NCBI GenBank assembly: GCA_013204445.1
Contig: JABMNS010000007.1
Coordinates: 1-40,286, forward strand
Reading direction: 5' to 3'
Length of the DNA stretch: 40,286 nt
Source: Sphingomonadales bacterium
Lineage (GTDB): Bacteria; Pseudomonadota; Alphaproteobacteria; Sphingomonadales; Sphingomonadaceae
Translations under genes and position numbers: made by a program
In this document: one piece after another, positions 15,874 through 24,722 of the stretch
Layout: each line of letters begins with the position of its first letter
Numbering within the stretch: the first letter of the stretch is position 1
Notes under the pieces: model-generated
The model's input: only the letters and a program-made list of their open reading frames with translations
Told to the model about the DNA's origin: nothing
Databases searched by the model: none

Positions 15874-16902
15874 CTAACGACTGCTGGCCGCTTTCCGAGC
15901 AATCAGCAGCAATTCTTCCTCCAGTAGCACCTGGTCCGGTTGACCGCTGCTTTTCATCTTGATCTCCAGCTGTAAAACCCGCTCGATCAGCCGCGCGATA
16001 TTGGCGGACGACCAGATTCGCAGTTGTCGCTTGAAATGTTTTTGTTCTTTGAAAAAGACGCTGGGATGTCCGGCAATGGAATCGATATTGCCACCTTTGT
16101 CGACCTTGCTGCGTAGCTCGGCAAGTTTAGTCAGATGACGGAGCATGATCCGGATCAGGCCAATCTCGCTGATACCCTGCGCGCGCGCAGCGGCGATCTC
16201 CTTCGCCAACCGGGCCGCATCTCCATTGAGCGTAGCGTGAATCAGCAGGTTAATATCTTCTTCGTCATTTTCGGCGCCGAGCAAGAGCAGAATATTGGCT
16301 TCCGGTGCCAGCGGATTTTCGGGAGTCGCATCCAAATATAGCGCGATTTTTTCCACCTCCATCCGCGCCAGCACCAGATCATTGCTGGTTAGCGCGGCGA
16401 TCTCCTGGGACATTTCCCGCCTCAGCAGCAGGCCTTCCACCTTGGCCATGGTCAGGATGGCTGCCGTCGCCTGTTCTGGCGTCGTCTCATAGCAGGTAGC
16501 GATCAATGCATCCCGCGCGCTTATGATGGTCTTCGCGAGCGCGGTTTTATCGCCCATGCCGGGTGCAATGACGAACACGGGATCGCCAGCGGTCTTGCTC
16601 GCCAAAAGATTCTCGATCGCCGCAGTCGCCCGGACCGCTTCGCCGCTATTCAAGCGCAACACAAGATAACGTTTGTCGCCAAACAGCGAGGCGGAGTTGG
16701 CTTCATCGTTTAGCGTAGCGGCACTATCGCTGATATCGCCTATGGTCAGATCGACCCGTTCTGCGGATTGAACCAGCGGTTTGACCAGTTCCTCGACCAG
16801 CGCCTGACAGCGGGTGACATTGGGCCCGCACAAAAGAATTAGTCGAAATTGATCGGAGCCGGCATGATAGCGTCTGACAATGTCTTCCGGCTTTGCCTTC
16901 AT
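15874..16902 (-). CDS. holA: DNA polymerase III subunit delta
   Basis: Clamp-loader subunit that opens the beta clamp. The 342-residue protein shows an N-terminal AAA-like region without a working Walker A (FRLILLCGPN). SLFGDKRYLVLRL lies near residue 70, with the C-terminal helical domain (IRIMLRHLTKLAELR, then LIERVLQLEIKMKSSG) that is characteristic of HolA. The start overlaps the lptE stop (ATGA), the usual pairing in alphaproteobacteria. It is last in the run DUF3576-leuS-lptE-holA. Its 3' end converges with the DUF4402-like gene, with 5 bp between the stops. Confidence 0.93.
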   Translation of the reverse strand: MKAKPEDIVRRYHAGSDQFRLILLCGPNVTRCQALVEELVKPLVQSAERVDLTIGDISDSAATLNDEANSASLFGDKRYLVLRLNSGEAVRATAAIENLLASKTAGDPVFVIAPGMGDKTALAKTIISARDALIATCYETTPEQATAAILTMAKVEGLLLRREMSQEIAALTSNDLVLARMEVEKIALYLDATPENPLAPEANILLLLGAENDEEDINLLIHATLNGDAARLAKEIAAARAQGISEIGLIRIMLRHLTKLAELRSKVDKGGNIDSIAGHPSVFFKEQKHFKRQLRIWSSANIARLIERVLQLEIKMKSSGQPDQVLLEEELLLIARKAASSR

Positions 16903-17420
16903 GGCTGCGGCGACGCGTTTGCCTCGGCCCGGGCAAAGATTGAAAGCCGGATTACAATCTGATTGGCAACGCGGGCCGCCAGGTTTTCCAGCGCCGTATC
17001 TTCCGCGGCCAGAGTCGCATATTCCGAGGATACCACGTCGATACCGGCATCCGAACCCGCCGTTGCATCCAGCACGACGACCGAATCTGCCAGGCGGACC
17101 AGCTGATAGCGGGCGCGCAAGGTTCTGCGCTCGCGCGTGATCCGGTCGTCGCTGCGCACGCCAAATCCGGCAATCTTGTCTTCTAATACAACCGTCAGGC
17201 GGTATTTTGCCTGTTGCCCTTCAAACGCTTCGAGCTGATCCTTGAGCGCATTGCGCGTCAACCACCCGGCCTTGCCAGCAATCGGCTCAATCTCGACATT
17301 GCCTAGTTGCTGAGCGACAACGCCAGCAGTCCCGCCGGCATAGAGCGGCCGCAAATTGCAGCCAGCGAGTATCGCTGACAATGTCACCATCAGGGTGAGC
17401 CGGGCAAACATATCCCTCAT
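16899..17420 (-). CDS. lptE: LPS-assembly lipoprotein LptE
   Basis: Outer-membrane lipoprotein that plugs the LptD barrel and helps insert lipopolysaccharide into the outer leaflet. The N terminus is a lipoprotein signal with lipobox ILAGC (Cys21), followed by NLRPLYAGG as in alphaproteobacterial LptE. The rest is an alpha/beta domain of about 150 residues with the [10 protein letters not shown] strand. It is coupled on both sides: ATGA with leuS upstream and ATGA with holA downstream. This leuS-lptE-holA order is itself strong evidence, as sequence similarity in LptE is low. Confidence 0.92.
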   Translation of the reverse strand: MRDMFARLTLMVTLSAILAGCNLRPLYAGGTAGVVAQQLGNVEIEPIAGKAGWLTRNALKDQLEAFEGQQAKYRLTVVLEDKIAGFGVRSDDRITRERRTLRARYQLVRLADSVVVLDATAGSDAGIDVVSSEYATLAAEDTALENLAARVANQIVIRLSIFARAEANASPQP

Positions 17421-19951
17421 ATTACGATATTGACCAGTCGGTCGGGCACGACAATCACCTTTTTAATTTCAGCCCCGTCGAGACTACGCTGCACCTTCTC
17501 GGATGCCAGGGCAAGCTCTTCAAGTTGCTCTTTGCTGCTGCCCTTGGCAACGGTAATTGTATCGCGTAGCTTGCCGCGCACCTGTATAGCAATCGTCACT
17601 TCATCCTCGACCAGCAGGCTGTCATCGACGTCCGGCCATGGTGCGTTGGCGATCAGATCCGTCTCGCCAAACAGCGACCAAGCTTCTTCGGCAATATGCG
17701 GGACCATCGGGGCCACGATCCGGGCAAGCGACTTGATTGCCAGAGTCCGGTCCGCAGAGGGTGGGGATTTCTCGATCAGATTGACCAGTTCGAAAATCTT
17801 GGCGACTGCCTTGTTGAACGACAATGCTTCGACGTCTCCGGCGACTCCAGCGATCGTCTGGTGGAGTTTGCGTCTCAGCGCCTTGTCCTCGCCAGCAAGT
17901 GCATTGGCGTTATCCGTCACAGTAATGAACAAGCGCCACAGCCGATTCATAAAGCGCCAGCTGCCTTCAATGCCGGCCTCTGACCAGGGTAGATCGCGCT
18001 CCGGCGGGCTGTCGGAGAGCATGAAGAAGCGCACCGCATCGGCCCCATATTGTTCGATGATTGGATCAGGGTCGACGACATTTTTCTTCGACTTCGACAT
18101 TTTTTCGACTCGACCAGCGGTTACAGCTGATCCGTCGACAATCAACATCCAGTCGGCGCCGTTTTTCTCCACCTCGTCCGGGGAGAGCCAGCTACCATCG
18201 CCATGCTTGTAGGTTTCGTGCGTCACCATGCCCTGGGTGAACAGGCTTTCGAACGGTTCGACAAAATCCAGCTTACCGATACTCGCCAGCGCCCGCGTCC
18301 AGAATCGCGCGTAGAGCAAATGCAGAATCGCATGTTCCACGCCGCCGATATATTGCGTCACCGGCAGCCATTTTTTCAACACATCCGGGTCAAAGGACCG
18401 GTCATTCGGCTGGCTGGCAAAGCGCAGGAAATACCAGCTGCTGTCGACAAAAGTATCAAGTGTATCGGTTTCGCGCCGCGCCGCCGCGCCGCATTTGGGG
18501 CAGTCGATCTGTTTCCAGCTGGCGTGGCGTTCCAGCGGATTGCCCGGTGTTTCAAAGTCGATATCTTCGGGAAGCACGACCGGCAACTGATCTTTCGGCA
18601 CAGGGACCGGACCGCAATCGTCGCAATGAATGATCGGAATCGGCGTGCCCCAATAGCGCTGGCGCGAAACACCCCAGTCGCGCAACCGCCAGGTGGTCTG
18701 GGCCTTTCCCCAGCCTTCTGAGTCAGCGCGCTCGATGATCATCTTCTGGGCAGCTTCAATGGTCATGCCATCGAGAAATGCGCTATTCACGATCGTGCCG
18801 GGTCCGGTATAGGCCTCGTCGCCGGTAAATAGTGCGCTTGTTTTCTCCCCATCAGAAACCACGCGTTTGACCGGCAGATCATATTTCCGGGCAAAGTCGA
18901 GATCTCGCTGGTCATGGGCGGGCACGCCGAATACGGCGCCAGTGCCATAATCCATCAGCACGAAATTGGCGACATAGACGGGTAATTGCCAGTCCGGATC
19001 GAGCGGATGGGTGACGATCAGGCCGGTATCAAAACCTCTCTTTTCCATCGTTTCCAGCTCGGCAGCCGTGGTTCCGCCGGCTTTGCAGTCTTCGGCAAAG
19101 GCCGCGAGCACCGTGTTCGTTTCTGCCAGTTGCCGGGTCAGCGGATGGTCGGCCGCCAGCGCGATAAAACTCGCGCCGAAGATCGTGTCCGGCCGCGTTG
19201 AAAAGACCTCGACCGTCGCGATCTCGTCCTGCGGTTCCGCCAAGGCAAAATGGAATTGCAGACCCTGCGACTTGCCGATCCAGTTTTCCTGCATCAGGCG
19301 CACTTTTTCGGGCCAGCCTTTGAGGTCACCCAGTCCAGCCAGCAAATCCTCGGCAAAATCGGTAATCTTTAGAAACCATTGGCTGAGCTTGCGTTTTTCG
19401 ACCTGAGCGCCCGAACGCCAGCCCTTGCCATCGATCACCTGCTCGTTGGCGAGCACGGTCATGTCGACGGGGTCCCAGTTGACCGGCGATTCCTTGCGAT
19501 AGACTAGACCTCCTTCGAACAGATCGATGAATAGCGCCTGCTCGTGGCCATAATAATCCGGGTCGCAGGTAGCCAGTTCACGGCTCCAGTCAAAGGCAAA
19601 ACCGAGCGTTTTCAGTTGGCTACGCATCGACGCGATATTGTCTCTTGTCCATTCGCCGGGATGGACCTTCTTTTCCATCGCGGCATTTTCCGCCGGCATG
19701 CCAAAGGCGTCCCAACCCATTGGGTGCAGTACTTCATAGCCTTGCATCCGCCGGAACCGGGCGAGTACGTCGCCCATGGTGTAGTTGCGGACATGGCCCA
19801 TGTGAATGCGGCCCGAAGGATAGGGAAACATTTCGAGCACATAGCTGCACGGCTTGCTGCTCGCGTCGTCCGCCTCGAACACGCGCGATTCCGCCCAGCG
19901 CGTTTGCCAGCGTTTGTCCGCCGCCAGTGGATTGAATCGCTGATCGGTCAT
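17417..19951 (-). CDS. leuS: Leucyl-tRNA synthetase
   Basis: Class I aminoacyl-tRNA synthetase that charges tRNA-Leu. All signatures are present in its 844 residues: HMGH at 50-53 within [15 protein letters not shown], a CP1 editing domain with [15 protein letters not shown], the zinc-knuckle region ([10 protein letters not shown] and CPKCG), and KMSKS at 617-621. The C-terminal anticodon-binding domain ends normally. It is preceded by the DUF3576 lipoprotein gene by 27 bp and followed by lptE with an ATGA overlap. Confidence 0.98.
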   Translation of the reverse strand: MTDQRFNPLAADKRWQTRWAESRVFEADDASSKPCSYVLEMFPYPSGRIHMGHVRNYTMGDVLARFRRMQGYEVLHPMGWDAFGMPAENAAMEKKVHPGEWTRDNIASMRSQLKTLGFAFDWSRELATCDPDYYGHEQALFIDLFEGGLVYRKESPVNWDPVDMTVLANEQVIDGKGWRSGAQVEKRKLSQWFLKITDFAEDLLAGLGDLKGWPEKVRLMQENWIGKSQGLQFHFALAEPQDEIATVEVFSTRPDTIFGASFIALAADHPLTRQLAETNTVLAAFAEDCKAGGTTAAELETMEKRGFDTGLIVTHPLDPDWQLPVYVANFVLMDYGTGAVFGVPAHDQRDLDFARKYDLPVKRVVSDGEKTSALFTGDEAYTGPGTIVNSAFLDGMTIEAAQKMIIERADSEGWGKAQTTWRLRDWGVSRQRYWGTPIPIIHCDDCGPVPVPKDQLPVVLPEDIDFETPGNPLERHASWKQIDCPKCGAAARRETDTLDTFVDSSWYFLRFASQPNDRSFDPDVLKKWLPVTQYIGGVEHAILHLLYARFWTRALASIGKLDFVEPFESLFTQGMVTHETYKHGDGSWLSPDEVEKNGADWMLIVDGSAVTAGRVEKMSKSKKNVVDPDPIIEQYGADAVRFFMLSDSPPERDLPWSEAGIEGSWRFMNRLWRLFITVTDNANALAGEDKALRRKLHQTIAGVAGDVEALSFNKAVAKIFELVNLIEKSPPSADRTLAIKSLARIVAPMVPHIAEEAWSLFGETDLIANAPWPDVDDSLLVEDEVTIAIQVRGKLRDTITVAKGSSKEQLEELALASEKVQRSLDGAEIKKVIVVPDRLVNIVI

Positions 19952-19978
19952 TGCGGCCCCATTATATGGCAGAAAAGA

Positions 19979-20428
19979 TTAGTTGGTGATCGCACTGCGC
20001 CGCAAGTCGCGGGCCTTGGTGAGGATGATCTGTTCCAGTTTCTGCGTTGTCGCTGCCTTGACCGGGGCATCCACCCAAGTGCCATTGGCGGCAACTTGTC
20101 GAGATGCCGCGACTCGCAAGGCATCTGCGCGTAAATCCTGATCGAGGATCGAGACATTGATTTTGATCCGCTCGCCAGGATTTTCAGGGTTCACATACCA
20201 GTCGGTCAGAATTACGCCGCCATTGCTGTCAGTCTGGGTTAGCGGCATGAATGACAGCGCATCAAGCGAGGCACGCCACAAATAGCTATTCACGCCTATG
20301 GTCGTAACCTGCGAGGCGGCAATATCGGCTTGCGGCCGCTCCTTGCCTCCACAGGCAGACAGCAGAGACAAAGCCAGCAGGCTAGCGGTTGCAGATCGCA
20401 GGAAGAGAGATGGTTTGAGGCGGGACAT
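19979..20428 (-). CDS. DUF3576 lipoprotein
   Basis: A 149-residue predicted lipoprotein conserved next to leuS in alphaproteobacteria. The lipobox is LLSAC (Cys26). The DUF3576 core follows: IGVNSYLWRASLDALSFMPL, then DSNGGVILTDWYVNPENPGERIKINV. Function is not known. The long upstream extension of the frame is rejected: ATG 20428 follows an AGGAGC ribosome site and starts a clean signal peptide. It probably heads the leuS-lptE-holA operon. Confidence 0.9.
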   Translation of the reverse strand: MSRLKPSLFLRSATASLLALSLLSACGGKERPQADIAASQVTTIGVNSYLWRASLDALSFMPLTQTDSNGGVILTDWYVNPENPGERIKINVSILDQDLRADALRVAASRQVAANGTWVDAPVKAATTQKLEQIILTKARDLRRSAITN

Positions 20429-20778
20429 GAAGCGCTCCTGGTTGCATTTTGCGCCGATACGAAATCTTTTTTGCAGGATTTGTTCCGGACATGATATTAT
20501 TTCTGCGCTCTCTATAAATGCTTTGCCGCAAGGGGCAAGCACAAGCGCATGTTTCACTCTTGTGCAGCATCGAGTGAACCCCAGTTGAATGGCCTCAAAA
20601 TCATGTTGGGTTCATCTTTTTCATGCTAGGCCGGGACGTGATGTACGGATAAAAGCGTATCCGAACTGCAACAGAAGGGCGCTAGTTTGAGAAAAGAGGA
20701 CAAAAACAATATGTTGACTCGTGCAGATGGGCAGATCTTGTTATACCCACAAGCATAAAAAGGGGAATCGGCTTCATT
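20429..20778. other. 350-bp divergent promoter region
   Basis: No gene is seen here. It separates the DUF3576 gene (minus) from the secreted unknown gene (plus) and must hold both promoters. A perfect dyad, TTCACTC at 20553-20559 and GAGTGAA at 20572-20578, lies near the middle. A smaller hairpin (TTGCC and GGCAA around a 6-base loop) lies at 20523-20538. TTGACT at 20714-20719 is a candidate -35 for the plus-strand gene, but the nearest TATA-like box (TTATAC at 20741-20746) is 21 bp away, so the promoter is unsure. Confidence 0.55.
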
Positions 20779-21516
20779 ATGACGAAAAAGGGCAGTCATT
20801 TCGGTTGGTTAGCGACGGGACTCGCGATATCTGGCCTTGCTATGACCCCTGCTCTGGCGAAAGTGCTTTCCAGCGATGACGGGATGGTATCCCTGAAAAC
20901 ATTGGGATCGATTGGTTCCTTTACCGTGGCGGGTGCCGACCCCGACCTTGTAGCGAAATATAATCTCAGCACCTTGCGCGGCAACGCCAGCTTCAAATTC
21001 ACGCCATCTGGCGGGACGCGGGACGGAGAACGTTCGGTCACCGTAGTGGTTCGCCAGAAGTCGGACGCCGTTTCCATTCGTGAAAATATCCTCGCTGCCG
21101 CACCCGGATCGGGTGTAATGACTGCAGCGAAAATTGCCCCCGTCTCTTATAGTCTCGGCTCTGCGAAAGGCCTGAAGAGCTTTGCGATTCCGGTCAAGAA
21201 ACTGGGTGGCAATCTGCCCGACCTTTCGGAAATTGGTACAGAAAGAATGCTGGGCGAGGAAGATTCGGGCAAGAAGAGCCGCTTCAACCCGCGTATGTCG
21301 ATTGATGCCAGCGCGCCGATCAACGCCGCGCCGCGCGCACTGGATGCCAGCCAAAAAGATTATACGCTTGATGTGGGGGGCAGCTATTCGCTGACCCGTA
21401 ATCTGGACGTGACCGCTGGTGTCCGGATCAACAATGAGCGCGACCGGATGGCTCCGCTGACCGATAATCGTCAGGACAGCCAAGCGGTCTATGTCGGAAC
21501 CCAGTTCCGTTTCTAA
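20779..21516 (+). CDS. Secreted protein of unknown function with a porin-like C terminus
   Basis: I do not recognise this 245-residue protein. A clear signal peptide is present (residues 1-27, cleaved after PALA). The middle has a basic, Ser/Gly-rich domain (TLRGNASFKFTPSGGTRDGERSVTVVV) and a linker of about 40 residues. The last 50 residues alternate polar and hydrophobic positions (YTLDVGGSYSLTRNLDVTAGVRIN, then SQAVYVGTQFRF) and end in Phe, as beta-barrel outer-membrane strands do. A short barrel or a pore-associated protein is possible but not shown. AAGGGGAAT upstream is a plausible ribosome site. It stands alone between divergent and convergent neighbours. Confidence 0.8.
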   Translation: MTKKGSHFGWLATGLAISGLAMTPALAKVLSSDDGMVSLKTLGSIGSFTVAGADPDLVAKYNLSTLRGNASFKFTPSGGTRDGERSVTVVVRQKSDAVSIRENILAAAPGSGVMTAAKIAPVSYSLGSAKGLKSFAIPVKKLGGNLPDLSEIGTERMLGEEDSGKKSRFNPRMSIDASAPINAAPRALDASQKDYTLDVGGSYSLTRNLDVTAGVRINNERDRMAPLTDNRQDSQAVYVGTQFRF

Positions 21517-21525
21517 TCATTAGAA

Positions 21526-22101
21526 TCAGCTGAAAGCATCGATCGCCGCCCAGCCATGGGTCAGGTGGTTCTTGCGTGCCCGATAGCGATGCTGGTCCAT
21601 GCCGCCCAGAAATACGACTGCGCCGTTGCACAATGCGGCCAGACGCCGGACCTGCGCGTGATTCAGCGGATGCTGACTAGGGTGCGACCGAGTAGAAAAA
21701 ACCGGCGACAGAAAAAAAACGTCAGTGCCAGAGCGGTTCGCTTGCTGGATTTCCCTGGCATCATGGACCGGCGCGCTGAGCAGCAGCCGACCCATATTAG
21801 ACCGCCGCCGTAAACGACCATGCACGCCGTTGGCTCGCCAGCGCTTGGCCAGTGCTGGTGATCCGGCCAGAAACAAAATATGTCCGCGGCGCTGGGCAAG
21901 CTTTTTGACCGCTTCAAACCGCGTCCGGCGCGATGCTTCCTGTAAATGATAGTGGCGAAAGACTATTCCGCTACAGCGCGGTAGGCGCTGGATGGCATGC
22001 TCGAGAAGCGCATCATTTCGCTCGTCGGTAAACAACCATATCCGGGGCAGCGCCGACCTTCTCGAGTTCGACAAAACGGGGCAGGGCTGGTCTTGCAACA
22101 T
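21526..22101 (-). CDS. Thiamine phosphate synthase-like protein (TMP-TENI superfamily)
   Basis: A TIM-barrel protein of about 191 residues. RIWLFTDERND opens the barrel, and SPVFSTRSHPSQHPL matches the family's phosphate-binding GPVFPTxSHP region in modified form. The usual HxGQ-D block is replaced by GVHGRLRRRSNMG, so real thiamine phosphate synthase activity is in doubt. It could be a TenI-like or a degenerate paralogue. ATG 22101 is preferred because the longer reading overlaps the divergent yggS start. The gap between the two starts is 35 bp, so promoters must overlap. Confidence 0.7.
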   Translation of the reverse strand: MLQDQPCPVLSNSRRSALPRIWLFTDERNDALLEHAIQRLPRCSGIVFRHYHLQEASRRTRFEAVKKLAQRRGHILFLAGSPALAKRWRANGVHGRLRRRSNMGRLLLSAPVHDAREIQQANRSGTDVFFLSPVFSTRSHPSQHPLNHAQVRRLAALCNGAVVFLGGMDQHRYRARKNHLTHGWAAIDAFS

Positions 22102-22136
22102 AAGCAAGCCTATAGACGCATGCTTGGCGAAAGAGA

Positions 22137-22826
22137 ATGATTGAGAGAGATTCACATTTGGCAAACCCACCACTCAAGGACATTCGCAGCAAGATCGAAA
22201 AGGCGGCCCGAATTGCAGACCGCAAACCATCCGATATCGCGCTTATCGCGGTGTCCAAAACCCGCAGCAGCGATGAAATCCGGCCGCTGCTAGAGGCTGG
22301 CCATTGCGTCTTCGGAGAAAATCGGGTGCAGGAAGCGATGGAGAAATGGCCCGCCTTGAAAGGGGACTATCCTGACATCCAGCTCCATATGATCGGCCAG
22401 TTGCAATCGAACAAGGCGGCAGAAGCAGTGGCTTTGTTTGACTATATCCATTCACTCGACCGGCTTTCTTTGGTCAAGGCACTGGCTAAGGAAATGGACC
22501 GGCAGGACCGCCGCATAGCTTGTTTTCTGCAGGTCAATATCGGCGAAGAATCCCAAAAAGGCGGCTGCGATATCAAGGCCGTTCCCGAGTTACTCGCGCA
22601 GGCCCGAACAGCCGGCATAGCAGTGGCTGGATTGATGGCAGTTCCTCCGGACAATGCGAACCCGGTTCCCTATTTCGCGTTGCTTGCCAAGCTCGCCCGA
22701 GACCGGGGTCTCGACGGACTCAGCATAGGAATGTCTGGAGATTTTGAAAGCGCGATAAAGCTCGGCGCTACCCATATCCGGGTCGGCACGGCTCTGTTCG
22801 GTGCCCGAGCGGTACGGGCTACATAG
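22137..22826 (+). CDS. YggS-family PLP homeostasis protein
   Basis: Pyridoxal-phosphate-binding protein of the COG0325 (YggS/PROSC) family that controls PLP supply and amino-acid balance. No enzymatic activity is known for it. The 229-residue TIM barrel has the PLP lysine in LIAVSKT, then FGENRVQEAMEKW, HMIGQLQSNK and SIGMSGDFESAIKLGATHIRVGTALFG. All are intact. The family is usually about 225-235 residues. It is convergent with the antiporter gene, with no base between the stops. Confidence 0.96.
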   Translation: MIERDSHLANPPLKDIRSKIEKAARIADRKPSDIALIAVSKTRSSDEIRPLLEAGHCVFGENRVQEAMEKWPALKGDYPDIQLHMIGQLQSNKAAEAVALFDYIHSLDRLSLVKALAKEMDRQDRRIACFLQVNIGEESQKGGCDIKAVPELLAQARTAGIAVAGLMAVPPDNANPVPYFALLAKLARDRGLDGLSIGMSGDFESAIKLGATHIRVGTALFGARAVRAT

Positions 22827-24665
22827 TCAGCTCTCGCCGTTCTTTTCATTCTCTTTGGCCGTTCGGTCGGCTTTGCGTTCTTCCGGTGTATCGGCCGCGA
22901 CATAGCTTACGACGACATCGCCATCTTCGATGACCGGCCCGGCATCGGTGGCAAAAAACAATAGCCGCCGATCGGGCTTGAAAACGGCCAGCGGTTCTTC
23001 GTCTTCTTCCAGATTTTTGCGATAATCTTCGGCGGTGAATTTCTCGGTGATATTGGTTTTGCTGAATCGCCAGCCAGCCAGATCGCGGTCAAGCAAAGTG
23101 CCAAAATCCACGCCGGATTCGAATAATAATCGGCCATGCCCAACCCGGCTTTTGCTCTGTCCGTCATTGGCCAGCCGACTGATTTGTTCATAGCCCATTT
23201 CCGGGCCGAGATCTGCGGTGATCAGTTGGTTCTGACTGTCATTGTCGGTGGCGGCGATAAGATGTTGAAACTCACCCATGTCGATATTGTCATTATGGGC
23301 CTCGTCAAGCACGTCACCATGGCGGATCGCCAGGCCTTCGCCGCGCGCCCGGCGCAAGGCAAATTTGCTATTGTCCGTGATCAGGACATCGATATCGAGA
23401 GATTTGAGCATTTTGCCCAGAGCGATCGACCAGCGATTGGCCCCGGCGATCAAAACGCCTTCGCCTTTCCCTTCCGAAATCCCTAGTCGCTCGGCGACCC
23501 ATGCGGCGGAAAAGCCGTGCGCAAAAATCGTCGCGATAACGACGGCAAAGCTGAGCGGAACAAGCGCTTCGGCTCCCGGAAAGCCGTGATCGACTAGGCG
23601 AATCGCAAACAGACCGGTGATCGCGACCGCGACGATACCGCGCGGCGCGATCCAGGCGATAAACAAGCGTTCGCGCCACGGCACCGAACTGAACAGCAGC
23701 GCGACCAGTACCGAGACGGGGCGCACCACGAACAGAAGCAATATCAGGAAAATGACAAATTGCGGCCGGAACTGCTGCACCGTTTCCCAGTCCAGCGTCG
23801 CGGAAAGAATGATGAATACGCCCGAAATCAGAAGTACCGCCAGATCTTCCTTGAACCGGTAGAGCGCCTGACTCGAATAGATTTGCCGGTTGGCCATGAC
23901 AATGCCCATCACCGTAACCGTGATCAAACCGGTTTCATGCTTGATCAGATCGGCGATGACGAAACCGGCGATCACCGTAACCAGCAGAAAGGGAGCCTTC
24001 AGATATTCCGGAACCAGCCCTCTGGGAAACAGCCAGGTGATGGCGAATCCAAGCCCTGCACCGATCAATCCGGCAACGAAGCTTGCGGCAAGCACGTCCA
24101 TGCTGATCACGGCAATATTGGCATTGGCTCCTTCGTAGGTAATATAGGCGTAGATGCCGACGGCGAGCAGCGCGCCAATCGGATCGTTCACAATGCCTTC
24201 CCATTTCAGGATGTTGCGAACCCGCGACGGCACGCGCAGCGTGCGCAGCATCGGACCAACCACGGTGGGACCGGTGACGATCATGATGCCGCCGAGCAAG
24301 GCTGATATTTCCCACGACAGGCCGGCCCCATAATGTGCCGCTGCGGTGCCCAGCACCCAGGCAATAGGTCCCGCAATTAGCACCATCGCCGATACTGCCC
24401 CGCCCGCCTGTCTCAGTTCGCGGAAGTTCAGACTGAGTCCGCCTTCAAACAGGATCACCGCGACCGCCAGTTTGATGATCGGCTCCTGCAGCGCGCCAAA
24501 ATCGCGTGCGGGATCAATGATGCCGAGCACCGGTCCAGCGATAATGCCGACAATCAGCATCAGGGCAATGGCGGGACGACCCGTCCGCCAGGCAATCCAT
24601 TGCGCGCCGATCCCGAGCAGGCCGATCAGCGCAATTTTTACCATTAGAGAGTCAACTATTTCCAT
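22827..24665 (-). CDS. CPA1-family sodium/proton antiporter with C-terminal TrkA-N-like domain
   Basis: Inner-membrane exchanger of 612 residues. About 12 hydrophobic segments fill the first 400 residues. The CPA1 signatures are VILFEGGLSLNFREL, GPTVVGPMLRTLRVP and WEGIVNDPIGALL, the last with the Asn-Asp pair of the ion site. The cytosolic part starts near residue 405 with a Rossmann-like GVLIAGANRWS and resembles a TrkA-N/RCK regulatory domain, and ends in a charged tail. The ion is not proven; NhaP-like Na+ or K+/H+ exchange is likely. It lies 57 bp downstream of bioA on the same strand. Confidence 0.92.
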   Translation of the reverse strand: MEIVDSLMVKIALIGLLGIGAQWIAWRTGRPAIALMLIVGIIAGPVLGIIDPARDFGALQEPIIKLAVAVILFEGGLSLNFRELRQAGGAVSAMVLIAGPIAWVLGTAAAHYGAGLSWEISALLGGIMIVTGPTVVGPMLRTLRVPSRVRNILKWEGIVNDPIGALLAVGIYAYITYEGANANIAVISMDVLAASFVAGLIGAGLGFAITWLFPRGLVPEYLKAPFLLVTVIAGFVIADLIKHETGLITVTVMGIVMANRQIYSSQALYRFKEDLAVLLISGVFIILSATLDWETVQQFRPQFVIFLILLLFVVRPVSVLVALLFSSVPWRERLFIAWIAPRGIVAVAITGLFAIRLVDHGFPGAEALVPLSFAVVIATIFAHGFSAAWVAERLGISEGKGEGVLIAGANRWSIALGKMLKSLDIDVLITDNSKFALRRARGEGLAIRHGDVLDEAHNDNIDMGEFQHLIAATDNDSQNQLITADLGPEMGYEQISRLANDGQSKSRVGHGRLLFESGVDFGTLLDRDLAGWRFSKTNITEKFTAEDYRKNLEEDEEPLAVFKPDRRLLFFATDAGPVIEDGDVVVSYVAADTPEERKADRTAKENEKNGES

Positions 24666-24722
24666 GATCTGTCCTTGGCCGCTTTTCCGGGCTTATGCAA
24701 AAAACTTTCTCAAGCTTGAGGT

